From the NCBI GenBank assembly GCA_016788065.1, contig JAEUTI010000096.1, forward strand, positions 1 through 58,064: a stretch of DNA of 58,064 nucleotides, given 5' to 3'. The position numbers and the translations under genes were made by a program. The stretch is from Bacteroidia bacterium (GTDB lineage Bacteria; Bacteroidota; Bacteroidia; AKYH767-A; OLB10). Positions 26,799 through 34,042 of this stretch are shown in pieces; within the stretch, counting starts at the first letter, position 1, and every line of letters starts with the position of its first letter. Under the pieces are notes generated by a model. The model ran no database searches and was not told where the DNA came from. It was given only the letters and a program-made list of their open reading frames with translations.

Positions 26799-27533
26799 TT
26801 ACCATTTTCTAGATTCAAGAATTGTTCTGGTAAGCATGATAAACAAACTCACAAGACTAATGAAATAAATGACATCCCGGGTATCAATAACGCCGCGGCT
26901 CATAGAAGAATAATGCGCATTGATACCTAATTGATAGATTACATTAGCAATGGCACCAGAACCAAGAATGGTTGAAATAGAATCGAAACCTGCATACCAA
27001 AAAAAGCACAGGAAAACAGCAATAATAAATGCAATAACCTGATTGTCGGATACAGCTGAGGAGAACACACCAATTGATACGAATCCAGCGCCAAGAAAAA
27101 ACAGGCCGATATATGATCCCCACATGGAACCGGTATCTATATTTCCTGCAGGAGAACCTAAGGTATATACACTGAAAAAATAAATGAGGGTTGGCACTAA
27201 TGAAAATAAAACTAATACAACGCCTGCAAGATATTTTGCCATGACAACCTGGAGTTCGGTTAAAGGTCTTGTCAAAAGAATTTCAATAGTACCGGATTTC
27301 TTCTCTTCAGAAAACAATCGCATGGTTACAGCAGGAACCAAAAACATATAAACCCAGGGAGTAATTATGAATAACGGATCAATTGAAGCATAACCGGCAT
27401 CAGGAATATTGAATTCAGTACCAGGAAATACCCAAACAAAAAGGCTGATAGTGAGTAGAAAAACAATAATCACGATATACCCAATCAGGGAATTCAGGAA
27501 ACTATTGATTTCTTTTACCAGTAATGAAAACAT
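26799..27533 (-). CDS. gldF: Gliding-associated ABC transporter permease GldF
   Basis: This 244-residue inner-membrane permease of the ABC-2 type has six predicted membrane helices. The start MFSLLVKEINSFLNSLIGY resembles other GldF proteins, and the block FSEEKKSGTIEILLTRPLTE (about 78-97) is the conserved loop of ABC-2 permeases of the GldF/NosY kind. A second ATG six bases upstream (27539) is possible; 27533 fits the family start. TACTTTTG on the minus strand (27561-27554) is a plausible -7 element 20 bases upstream. It heads the run gldF - gldG - DUF4340. It could also work outside gliding, since related permeases occur in non-motile Bacteroidota. Confidence 0.92.
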   Translation of the reverse strand: MFSLLVKEINSFLNSLIGYIVIIVFLLTISLFVWVFPGTEFNIPDAGYASIDPLFIITPWVYMFLVPAVTMRLFSEEKKSGTIEILLTRPLTELQVVMAKYLAGVVLVLFSLVPTLIYFFSVYTLGSPAGNIDTGSMWGSYIGLFFLGAGFVSIGVFSSAVSDNQVIAFIIAVFLCFFWYAGFDSISTILGSGAIANVIYQLGINAHYSSMSRGVIDTRDVIYFISLVSLFIMLTRTILESRKW

Positions 27534-27553
27534 AAACATTTATTAAACGGAAA

Positions 27554-27561
27554 CAAAAGTA
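27554..27561 (-). promoter_or_regulatory. Possible -7 element of gldF
   Basis: TACTTTTG on the minus strand matches TAnnTTTG and lies 20 bases upstream of gldF. No TTG is seen at the expected distance, so support is partial. Confidence 0.4.
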
Positions 27562-27602
27562 CAAATTGCGACCGGATTCCTATTGATTTTAATTAATATA
27601 CA

Positions 27603-27633
27603 TGAGCTAAGAACGTTTATCTGGCCTAGCTCA
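27603..27633 (-). terminator. Weak hairpin after the ABM gene
   Basis: TGAGCTA (27603-27609) pairs with TAGCTCA (27627-27633). It lies 10 bases after the stop of the minus-strand ABM gene, but the following T-rich stretch is interrupted, so it is at best a weak terminator. Confidence 0.35.
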
Positions 27634-27642
27634 CTTTCCATA

Positions 27643-27936
27643 TTAAATATTACGAATACCATTTAAACTCCAGGCTTCAGCTTTTGCATTAAATAATGGC
27701 TTGACTTTAGCCCATGTGGATTTGAACAAATCGGATGCCTGATAACTCTGCAGAGATTTTTCATCTTCCCAATAACTATAGGTAAAAACCAATCCGGGAA
27801 CTTTAATATCTTCCAGCAATTCAAGATGTGAACATCCGGGGAAGTTTCTAATTTGTTCGGATACCAAATCAAATTCACCTTGAAATCGGGCAATTTGATC
27901 GGGAACTATGGATAGCTTTACAATTCTAATGATCAT
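27643..27936 (-). CDS. ABM-domain (antibiotic biosynthesis monooxygenase-like) protein
   Basis: The 97-residue protein is a dimeric alpha+beta barrel of the ABM superfamily. Visible elements are the first strand MIIRIVKLSIVPDQIARF, the central FPGCSHLELLED, and VFTYSYWEDEKSLQSYQAS. Family members include quinol monooxygenases, heme-degrading enzymes and many of unknown role, so the reaction cannot be named. The start codon overlaps the stop of the upstream DUF62 gene by four bases (ATGA on the minus strand), so the two proteins are translationally coupled and may share a function. Confidence 0.85.
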   Translation of the reverse strand: MIIRIVKLSIVPDQIARFQGEFDLVSEQIRNFPGCSHLELLEDIKVPGLVFTYSYWEDEKSLQSYQASDLFKSTWAKVKPLFNAKAEAWSLNGIRNI

Positions 27937-28706
27937 TTAAATTCTACTCTTATGGTATCCCCTCTTTTTAAACCGAATAAGGAGGATGCACTCCCTTGGT
28001 TGATAGCTAACTCTAAATCATCTGCTTCATTGTATCTAGCCATGATATGTCCGCGTGGTACATCGAAATAGTACTCATCAATTTGCTTGATAGCATATTC
28101 TTTGGAACGGAAAGTAATTTCAAATGAACGGTTGGATGCCATCTTTTCAATCAGCTCCCGTTTGATGTTGGTCACCACATTGCCAAAAGAATCTACATAA
28201 ACGATAGTTCCCCGAATTAAATTTTCTTCAATAACCGGGTTAAGCATGGTCTTTTGATTAAACTCAACCAGCTTCTCACCCATATCGCTTACTTTTCCTC
28301 CTTTGGCTAAAAATGCAGCAGATTCTCCAAGAGCCCTCGACTCAGGAACTACTCTATTGCCCTTAGCATCAAGTACATAATAAATATCTTTGGGAACATC
28401 ATCAAATACCAAAGAGAAAAATCCATCATTTGCACCTACAAAATAGTGATTTTTATGTTTGAAGGCTATCATCTCCAATGTTCCGCTAATAATGGAGGAA
28501 ACACCAATTACATGAACCGTACCTTCGGGAAACCGATGCCAGGAATTCCTGAAAATAAATGCCCCGGTTATCCAATCATATGACGTCAATTGATGCGTGA
28601 TATCAACTATTGTTGCATTCGAACAGTTGCTCAGAATATCACCTTTAATTGCTCCGGTAAAATAATCTTTCGTCCCCCAATCTGTCGTGAGCGTTATTAC
28701 AGGCAT
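27933..28706 (-). CDS. SAM hydroxide adenosyltransferase (DUF62 family)
   Basis: The 257-residue protein belongs to the DUF62 family, related to fluorinase and chlorinase, whose characterised members hydrolyse S-adenosylmethionine to adenosine and methionine using an activated water. It starts with LTTDWGTKDYFTGAIKG, containing the conserved Asp8 that contacts the ribose, and has RFPEGTVHVIGV and FVGANDGFFSLVF. The C-terminal domain starts at about 160 (IRGTIVYVDSFGNVVTNI), where SFGNVVTN is a signature. Halogenase activity is unlikely because the fluorinase-specific loop is not visible. It is coupled to the downstream ABM gene. Confidence 0.9.
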   Translation of the reverse strand: MPVITLTTDWGTKDYFTGAIKGDILSNCSNATIVDITHQLTSYDWITGAFIFRNSWHRFPEGTVHVIGVSSIISGTLEMIAFKHKNHYFVGANDGFFSLVFDDVPKDIYYVLDAKGNRVVPESRALGESAAFLAKGGKVSDMGEKLVEFNQKTMLNPVIEENLIRGTIVYVDSFGNVVTNIKRELIEKMASNRSFEITFRSKEYAIKQIDEYYFDVPRGHIMARYNEADDLELAINQGSASSLFGLKRGDTIRVEFK

Positions 28707-28844
28707 TTTTGATTGCTAAATATGGTCCTATTATTGATGGGTCAAAAATAAGGATAAATGTTCAACACCTTTTTACCTTACATTTTATAATTTTAGCCAA
28801 TCTTTTAAACAATCCAATCATTTAACTTTAACTTTTATATCTCA

Positions 28845-29837
28845 TTGAAAGAAATAGCAATCCCTGCCGGCCTGAATCCGGTCGATTTTTTTGGTGTAAA
28901 CGACTTGCACCTCGAAATGATCCGAAAGAGTTTCCCAGCTTTAAAAATTGTGTCCAGAGGCACCGATTTAAAGGTCTATGGTGATGATAATCAAATAGAA
29001 AGACTTCAAAAACTTCTTAATTCCATGATACTTCGGTTTGAAGCTACCGGACATCTGGACGTTGACTTTGTATCAGGTTTGCTGGAGGGTGAAAAAGAAC
29101 AAAAAGTCATTACTTCTGAAACAGGAAAACCCGGAGAAGTACTGGTTTACGGGCAAAACGGATTACTCATCAGAGCCCGGACTCCCGGACAGCAACGATT
29201 GGTAACCAGTTGTGAGAAAAACGATATCACTTTTGCAATTGGACCAGCAGGAACCGGAAAGACCTATACCGCTGTAGCATTGGCAGTCAGAGCATTAAAA
29301 AACAAAGAGATCAGAAGGATTATTCTAACACGACCTGCTGTCGAAGCAGGAGAGAATCTCGGTTTCCTGCCGGGAGATTTGAAAGAAAAAATTGATCCAT
29401 ACCTGCGACCTCTTTATGATGCTTTGTTCGATATGATTCCCGGCGAAAAACTAAAATCATTTATTGAAAATGGCATCATTGAAGTTGCACCTTTAGCTTT
29501 CATGAGAGGACGTACACTTGATCATGCTTACGTTATTCTCGACGAAGCCCAAAATGCAACCCAAAGTCAGTTAAAAATGTTCCTTACCAGAATGGGGCCA
29601 TCAGCTAAAATGATTGTTACAGGTGACATAACTCAGGTGGATCTGCCATCCAACCAACCATCAGGTTTGGTGCAGGGAATTGCCTTGCTTAACGGAATTA
29701 AAGGAATTGGCTTCGTTATGCTGGATGCCAAAGATGTTGTTCGCCACCGTTTGGTACGCGACATCATTGAAGCTTATGGCAAAGGAGAAGCCAAACCACC
29801 TTCCAGAAAGAAAACAGATTCTCAGGAAAAAAATTAA
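28845..29837 (+). CDS. PhoH-like P-loop ATPase
   Basis: The 330-residue cytoplasmic protein has an N-terminal KH-like region (about 1-70, FFGVNDLHLEMIRKSFPALK) and the PhoH ATPase domain (about 105-315). Walker A is GPAGTGKT (133-140) and Walker B is VILDEAQN (Asp233, Glu234). The block GENLGFLPGDLKEKIDPYLR and the end VDLPSNQPSGLVQG are diagnostic. PhoH proteins are linked to RNA metabolism and often sit next to ybeY; here they do not. The start is a TTG at 28845; the frame is closed at 28806 by a stop and has no ATG or GTG in between. The stop overlaps the convergent lysyl-oxidase-like gene by four bases. Confidence 0.93.
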   Translation: MKEIAIPAGLNPVDFFGVNDLHLEMIRKSFPALKIVSRGTDLKVYGDDNQIERLQKLLNSMILRFEATGHLDVDFVSGLLEGEKEQKVITSETGKPGEVLVYGQNGLLIRARTPGQQRLVTSCEKNDITFAIGPAGTGKTYTAVALAVRALKNKEIRRIILTRPAVEAGENLGFLPGDLKEKIDPYLRPLYDALFDMIPGEKLKSFIENGIIEVAPLAFMRGRTLDHAYVILDEAQNATQSQLKMFLTRMGPSAKMIVTGDITQVDLPSNQPSGLVQGIALLNGIKGIGFVMLDAKDVVRHRLVRDIIEAYGKGEAKPPSRKKTDSQEKN

Positions 29838-31651
29838 TTCAATCGGATTAATCGCTGTGTTACGGTTTGCATTTCTGTAGCCATGCGAACCAGGTAAACA
29901 CCTGAAGGAAGAGTTCCGATGGAGAAATGGTGCTTTCCTTTAGCCTGTTTTCCATCCGCTACTTCCAGAATCAAATTCCCTAAGAGATCATAAACTCCGA
30001 TTTTGATTTGTGTATCATAACCAAGTTTGTAATGCAAATCAGTAGATGTATAAGATGGATTTGGCATCAGATTAATATCAGTCAATGCCGGAATTTCGTT
30101 CACTGAAACTGTACTGTTCACTGTTACTTCCTGAGCCACATAGGCAGTACAAACACCATTAAACAGTTCCAGTGTCACTGTGTAGGTGCCAGGTGCAGGA
30201 AAAGTGTGCGCAACAATTGCAACATTTGATGAATCACCATCACCAAACATCCATTTGTAGGAAGTAACCCCCGGAACCGATGAAACAAAACTTACGGTTA
30301 ATCCATTTGCACTGTAGTTGAAGCCAGGATTAGCAGGTGGAGTACCTTGTTGCGTCAGAGTTATAGGAACAACAGCATAATTGTTATTATCATTTGTTTC
30401 CAGGAAATTATTTTCTGGATCGGTGTGAGAAATGATGAAATAATCGCCGTTACAAATTCCCGGAAAATCTATTTGCTGACCAGATAATCCCTGACTGTAA
30501 ATATCTAAGCTGCCCACAAAAATTCCCTGCTCATTGCCACAACCACTTACTCCTCCTAAACCGGCGTTTGCAAGGTTGCTTCCAGTAACTACATTACCTA
30601 AGGTATCGAGGCAATATCCGGGACTTCCGGAGCAGCTGCCCAGATTAATAAGACAGAAACTGATTTTAGAACCGTTTCCTGCCAAAGGCCATGTTAAAGG
30701 ATCAGAATTAGTTGTACCAACTCTTAAGGTATAAGTAGCCCAGTTATCTACATGCATGTGACCATGAGTGGGATGATATGTCATTGTACCTGCCGGATGA
30801 TCTGTGTAGGACATTGTTTGTCCGTTTTTATGATAAACTCGTTGCGTGATTAATTGAGTAGGATATGAGCCATCGGGACACAACGGAGTTGCACAACCAA
30901 CAATTTGTGTATCGCAATAACATACATTTATCCCTCTTACTTCTAACGGGCCATATCCAATATTTGGAGTTGCATTAGATAATGTCAGGTAACCTGGATA
31001 TTCCGTATGTTGTTGCTGAATGATCAAAGCACTTGCAGTCATGTCAGGTAACAAATCGCAATCGGTAATTGTAGAATCAGGACAGTAACAACCGGAAGCA
31101 TTGGTTATACTGCAAACACCGGGAGGAAGTCCGGGATCAGGAGGTGGATTATTACCAAAATTGATAGCGGCAAAGTTCAAAAAACCTGCATCAGATGGAA
31201 CTTCATCCAGAAAACAGATTTCCCATGTGCCATTAGGATTCATCCCATTATTAAAGAGATTTAATGATTGATCGGGAATATAAGATCCTGTAAAAGGTGC
31301 GGCTCCGGATACAATCCATCCGCTGGTTCCATCTTCCTGCAAACAGGTACTGGTGAAATTATCGCCACTACCTCCGGCATTACTAACTAAAGTGATTATG
31401 GTATTATCAGGTGACCTGAGAAAAATTTTAAGATCAGCAGTATAGGTGTGAGAAATGTCCAGGCATACACTGGTAAGTCCGAACCAGGAATCGATTTGTG
31501 CTGGTAGTCCCGAAACAGTAAAAGGAAAGCATACCATTGTATTATTATCAGGGATCGCGCCTCCCGATGGTGTCATAAAAGACTGGGATTTTGCTGAGGG
31601 GGCGATACAAATTATCGCAATAAACAAGGCCAGGATAATTTTTGATTTCAT
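29834..31651 (-). CDS. Secreted lysyl oxidase-like protein with P-domain, PKD and T9SS sorting domain
   Basis: The 605-residue protein has a signal peptide (about 1-22, ending PSAKS), then four parts. Residues about 25-165 resemble the proprotein convertase P-domain (SVCLDISHTYTADLKIFLRS, NGTWEICFLDEV). Residues about 200-430 resemble the lysyl oxidase family, with the copper-binding cluster YHPTHGHMHVDNW (His296, His298, His300 in H-x-H-x-H order). Residues about 440-515 are a PKD domain (YKWMFGDGDSSNVAIVAHTF). Residues about 525-605 are a type A T9SS sorting domain (MPNPSYTSTDLHYKL, VYDLLGNLILEV). Lysyl oxidases convert protein lysines to aldehydes that cross-link; whether this protein forms the tyrosyl-quinone cofactor cannot be told. 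It is cysteine-rich (CYCPDSTITDCDLLPD). Export and surface attachment through T9SS are likely. The gene is convergent with phoH. Confidence 0.86.
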   Translation of the reverse strand: MKSKIILALFIAIICIAPSAKSQSFMTPSGGAIPDNNTMVCFPFTVSGLPAQIDSWFGLTSVCLDISHTYTADLKIFLRSPDNTIITLVSNAGGSGDNFTSTCLQEDGTSGWIVSGAAPFTGSYIPDQSLNLFNNGMNPNGTWEICFLDEVPSDAGFLNFAAINFGNNPPPDPGLPPGVCSITNASGCYCPDSTITDCDLLPDMTASALIIQQQHTEYPGYLTLSNATPNIGYGPLEVRGINVCYCDTQIVGCATPLCPDGSYPTQLITQRVYHKNGQTMSYTDHPAGTMTYHPTHGHMHVDNWATYTLRVGTTNSDPLTWPLAGNGSKISFCLINLGSCSGSPGYCLDTLGNVVTGSNLANAGLGGVSGCGNEQGIFVGSLDIYSQGLSGQQIDFPGICNGDYFIISHTDPENNFLETNDNNNYAVVPITLTQQGTPPANPGFNYSANGLTVSFVSSVPGVTSYKWMFGDGDSSNVAIVAHTFPAPGTYTVTLELFNGVCTAYVAQEVTVNSTVSVNEIPALTDINLMPNPSYTSTDLHYKLGYDTQIKIGVYDLLGNLILEVADGKQAKGKHHFSIGTLPSGVYLVRMATEMQTVTQRLIRLN

Positions 31652-31750
31652 ATGTCAGGTTGATTGTACCTTGTAAAGGTATAAAAAAGACAATACAAAT
31701 TACCTTCCTCAAACGAGAAAATTCAAACAATGCAAAAAAAATGATAAAGG

Positions 31751-31948
31751 CTAGACCTTTTTCACATTTACTGCAGTCATTCCTTTTTCAGACTCTTTCT
31801 CTTCGAAAGAAACTTTGTCATTTTCCATGATAGATCTCTTGTCGAGCAGTCCGGTTGCATGTACAAAGATCTCTTTCTCAGATTCATCGAAACGGATAAA
31901 TCCAAATCCTTTTCTACGATTGTAGAATTTAATGGTACCTGTGGGCAT
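31751..31948 (-). CDS. Cold-shock protein (CspA family)
   Basis: The 65-residue protein is a single cold-shock domain that binds single-stranded RNA and DNA as an RNA chaperone. RNP1 is KGFGFIRF (13-20) and RNP2 is IFVHATGL (27-34). The start MPTGTIKFYNRRKGFGF is set at 31948; a longer frame to 31996 would include the -7 element (31981-31974). The gene stands alone with its own promoter, and its short leader is a candidate for cold-responsive control, although nothing specific is visible. Confidence 0.95.
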   Translation of the reverse strand: MPTGTIKFYNRRKGFGFIRFDESEKEIFVHATGLLDKRSIMENDKVSFEEKESEKGMTAVNVKKV

Positions 31949-31973
31949 AAGCAATAATTGACTTGTGGTTGCC

Positions 31974-32003
31974 CAAATGTAAAATATATTTGACAAAAAA
32001 CAA
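31974..32003 (-). promoter_or_regulatory. Promoter of the cold-shock gene
   Basis: On the minus strand, TTG (32003-32001) and TACATTTG (31981-31974) are 19 bases apart and match the Bacteroidota promoter consensus. The start codon follows 25 bases later. Confidence 0.65.
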
Positions 32004-32158
32004 AAAAATTACAATTTTTCCGACATACCAATGTAGTTCATAGCTACCAGAACCTTGTTAAATTAAATGTTTCTATTAAAAATAATGTACATTAGCACCC
32101 CAAGAAACCGATCTACTCAAATTCTCAAAAACCTTAAAAACCGGAAAATTAGATACTT

Positions 32159-33928
32159 ATGGCTCAACAAGCGAGTGTAAACCAGGGGCATCCTAAGGGG
32201 CTCTATTTATTGTTCTTTACAGAGATGTGGGAGCGTTTCAGTTATTATGGAATGCGCGCCATTTTCATTCTGTTTATGACTAAGGCATTGTTTATGTCGG
32301 AAGCAGAATCTTCCAATATTTACGGAAGTGTAACCGGATTGGTGTACCTGACACCATTGTTAGGTGGTTACATCGCAGATAAATTCTGGGGTAACCGAAA
32401 AAGTATTCTGGTAGGTGGAATACTGATGGCAATTGGTCAGTTTTTGCTCTTTTTCAGTGGAAGTGCCGTTGCCGATGGTGCACAAAGTGCTTCGAGTATT
32501 GCCTTAATGTGGGGCGGATTAACCTTCCTCATTATTGGTAATGGATTCTTTAAACCCAATATTTCCACGATGGTGGGACAACTGTACCCCGTAAATGATT
32601 CCAGAATCGATGGGGCCTTTACGATCTTTTACATGGGGATTAATATGGGTGCGTTCTTCTCACCATTGATTTGCGGAGGTTTGGGCGACACCGGAAATAT
32701 TCATGATTTCAAATATGGCTTTTTAGCTGCGGGAATCGGAATGGTACTAAGTACCATCTCATTTGAATTATTAAAAAATAAACACCTTGTTGACCCTGAC
32801 GGAAAACCACTTGGAATGCCAAAGGCAAAAATGTCTGCTGGCACCTGGGGGATTATTTTAGGATCTATTGCAATCATTTATGCACTCATGAATTTCCAGA
32901 CTATTGTTGCCTGGATTTTTGGGGCTGATGCAGTTGCTACTGAAGGTACATTGGCATACACCATTGCTCATCTCGATTTGGTGGCATACCTGATTTACAC
33001 ATCTATGGTTGTGATGCCACTTGTAATCCTTACAGACAAATCGCTTAATAAGGAAGAGCGTGAACGAATCATTGTTATTTTCATTCTTGCATTTTTCGTG
33101 GTCTTCTTCTGGGCATGCTTCGAGCAAGCAGGCGCTTCCCTCACCCTATTCGCTGATCAGCAAGTTGACCGTAGTATTCAAATGAGTGTGAGCAAGTATA
33201 TTATTATGATCTCCGGAGCTGTTTTAGGATTTTATCTGGCTAAAGCTTTTGGATGGTTCTTTGACTGGAGTAAAAAACTAATCCTGGGAATTCAGGTGGT
33301 GATCGGTGTTTTATTATTAGGACTGACACTCAATGGCACAATTGGAGATTTCCACATGACCGAATTCCCTGCATCCTGGTTCCAGTCAATCAACCCACTT
33401 GCGATTATTGTTTTGGCTCCGGTCTTCACAATGTTATGGGGTAAACTGGCAGGTGTAAATATGGAACCTTCCTCCCCATTGAAAATGGCACTAGGTTTAG
33501 CATTAGTTGCTCTTGGATATGTGATTATTGCTTATGCCGTTCATGGAGTAGATTCCAACACTAAAATAGCTATGTTCTGGCTGTTTGCACTTTACATAGT
33601 TCATACCATGGGAGAACTTTGTCTTTCTCCAATTGGATTAAGCATGGTAAGTAAACTGGCTCCCCTTCGCTTGTCGTCATTGTTAATGGGGACCTGGTTC
33701 CTTGCCAATGCTGCTGCGAACAAATTTGCCGGAACACTGAGTGCACTCATCCCTCCTTCTGCAGGTGAAGCTGGTGCTGCTCCTGTAGCTATGCCAAGTT
33801 TCCTGGGTATCGAAATTAATAACCTGTTTATATTCTTCTGTGTGTTTATTGTTTTGAGCGGATCAGCTGCTGCTTTGTTGCTGGTACTTTACAAAAAGCT
33901 AATAAAAATGATGCACGGGGTAAATTAA
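32159..33928 (+). CDS. POT/PTR2 family peptide:H+ symporter
   Basis: The 589-residue inner-membrane protein imports di- and tripeptides with protons. The family motif ExxERFxYYG is present in FTEMWERFSYYGM (Glu22, Glu25, Arg26), and the second signature FTIFYMGINMGAFFSPLICG follows at about 158-177. The hydrophobic profile fits 14 helices (12 plus the two extra of bacterial POTs). The conserved WACFEQAGASLTLFA, with Glu and Gln of the binding site, lies at about 319-333. A POT gene directly before an OPT gene suggests that peptides are an important nutrient. The terminator at 33944-33976 separates it from the OPT gene, so the two are likely expressed independently. Confidence 0.95.
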   Translation: MAQQASVNQGHPKGLYLLFFTEMWERFSYYGMRAIFILFMTKALFMSEAESSNIYGSVTGLVYLTPLLGGYIADKFWGNRKSILVGGILMAIGQFLLFFSGSAVADGAQSASSIALMWGGLTFLIIGNGFFKPNISTMVGQLYPVNDSRIDGAFTIFYMGINMGAFFSPLICGGLGDTGNIHDFKYGFLAAGIGMVLSTISFELLKNKHLVDPDGKPLGMPKAKMSAGTWGIILGSIAIIYALMNFQTIVAWIFGADAVATEGTLAYTIAHLDLVAYLIYTSMVVMPLVILTDKSLNKEERERIIVIFILAFFVVFFWACFEQAGASLTLFADQQVDRSIQMSVSKYIIMISGAVLGFYLAKAFGWFFDWSKKLILGIQVVIGVLLLGLTLNGTIGDFHMTEFPASWFQSINPLAIIVLAPVFTMLWGKLAGVNMEPSSPLKMALGLALVALGYVIIAYAVHGVDSNTKIAMFWLFALYIVHTMGELCLSPIGLSMVSKLAPLRLSSLLMGTWFLANAAANKFAGTLSALIPPSAGEAGAAPVAMPSFLGIEINNLFIFFCVFIVLSGSAAALLLVLYKKLIKMMHGVN

Positions 33929-33943
33929 ACTAGTAAACCTCTT

Positions 33944-33976
33944 AAAGCCGGATTTTCATAATCCGGCTTTTTTTTA
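33944..33976 (+). terminator. Terminator after the POT transporter gene
   Basis: AAAGCCGGATT (33944-33954) pairs with AATCCGGCTTT (33960-33970) around TTCAT, followed by T residues. Confidence 0.9.
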
Positions 33977-34042
33977 TGCATTTTCAAATTTCATTTATTC
34001 AATCCTTTTTACTAAAATTACATGCTACATTAAACAAAGCTT

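Noticed and set aside
31667..31681. TACCTT-GTA-AAGGTA palindrome upstream of the lysyl-oxidase-like gene
   Set aside because: Six base pairs, 15 bases before the start; could be an operator, but such repeats are frequent in AT-rich gaps and nothing else supports it.
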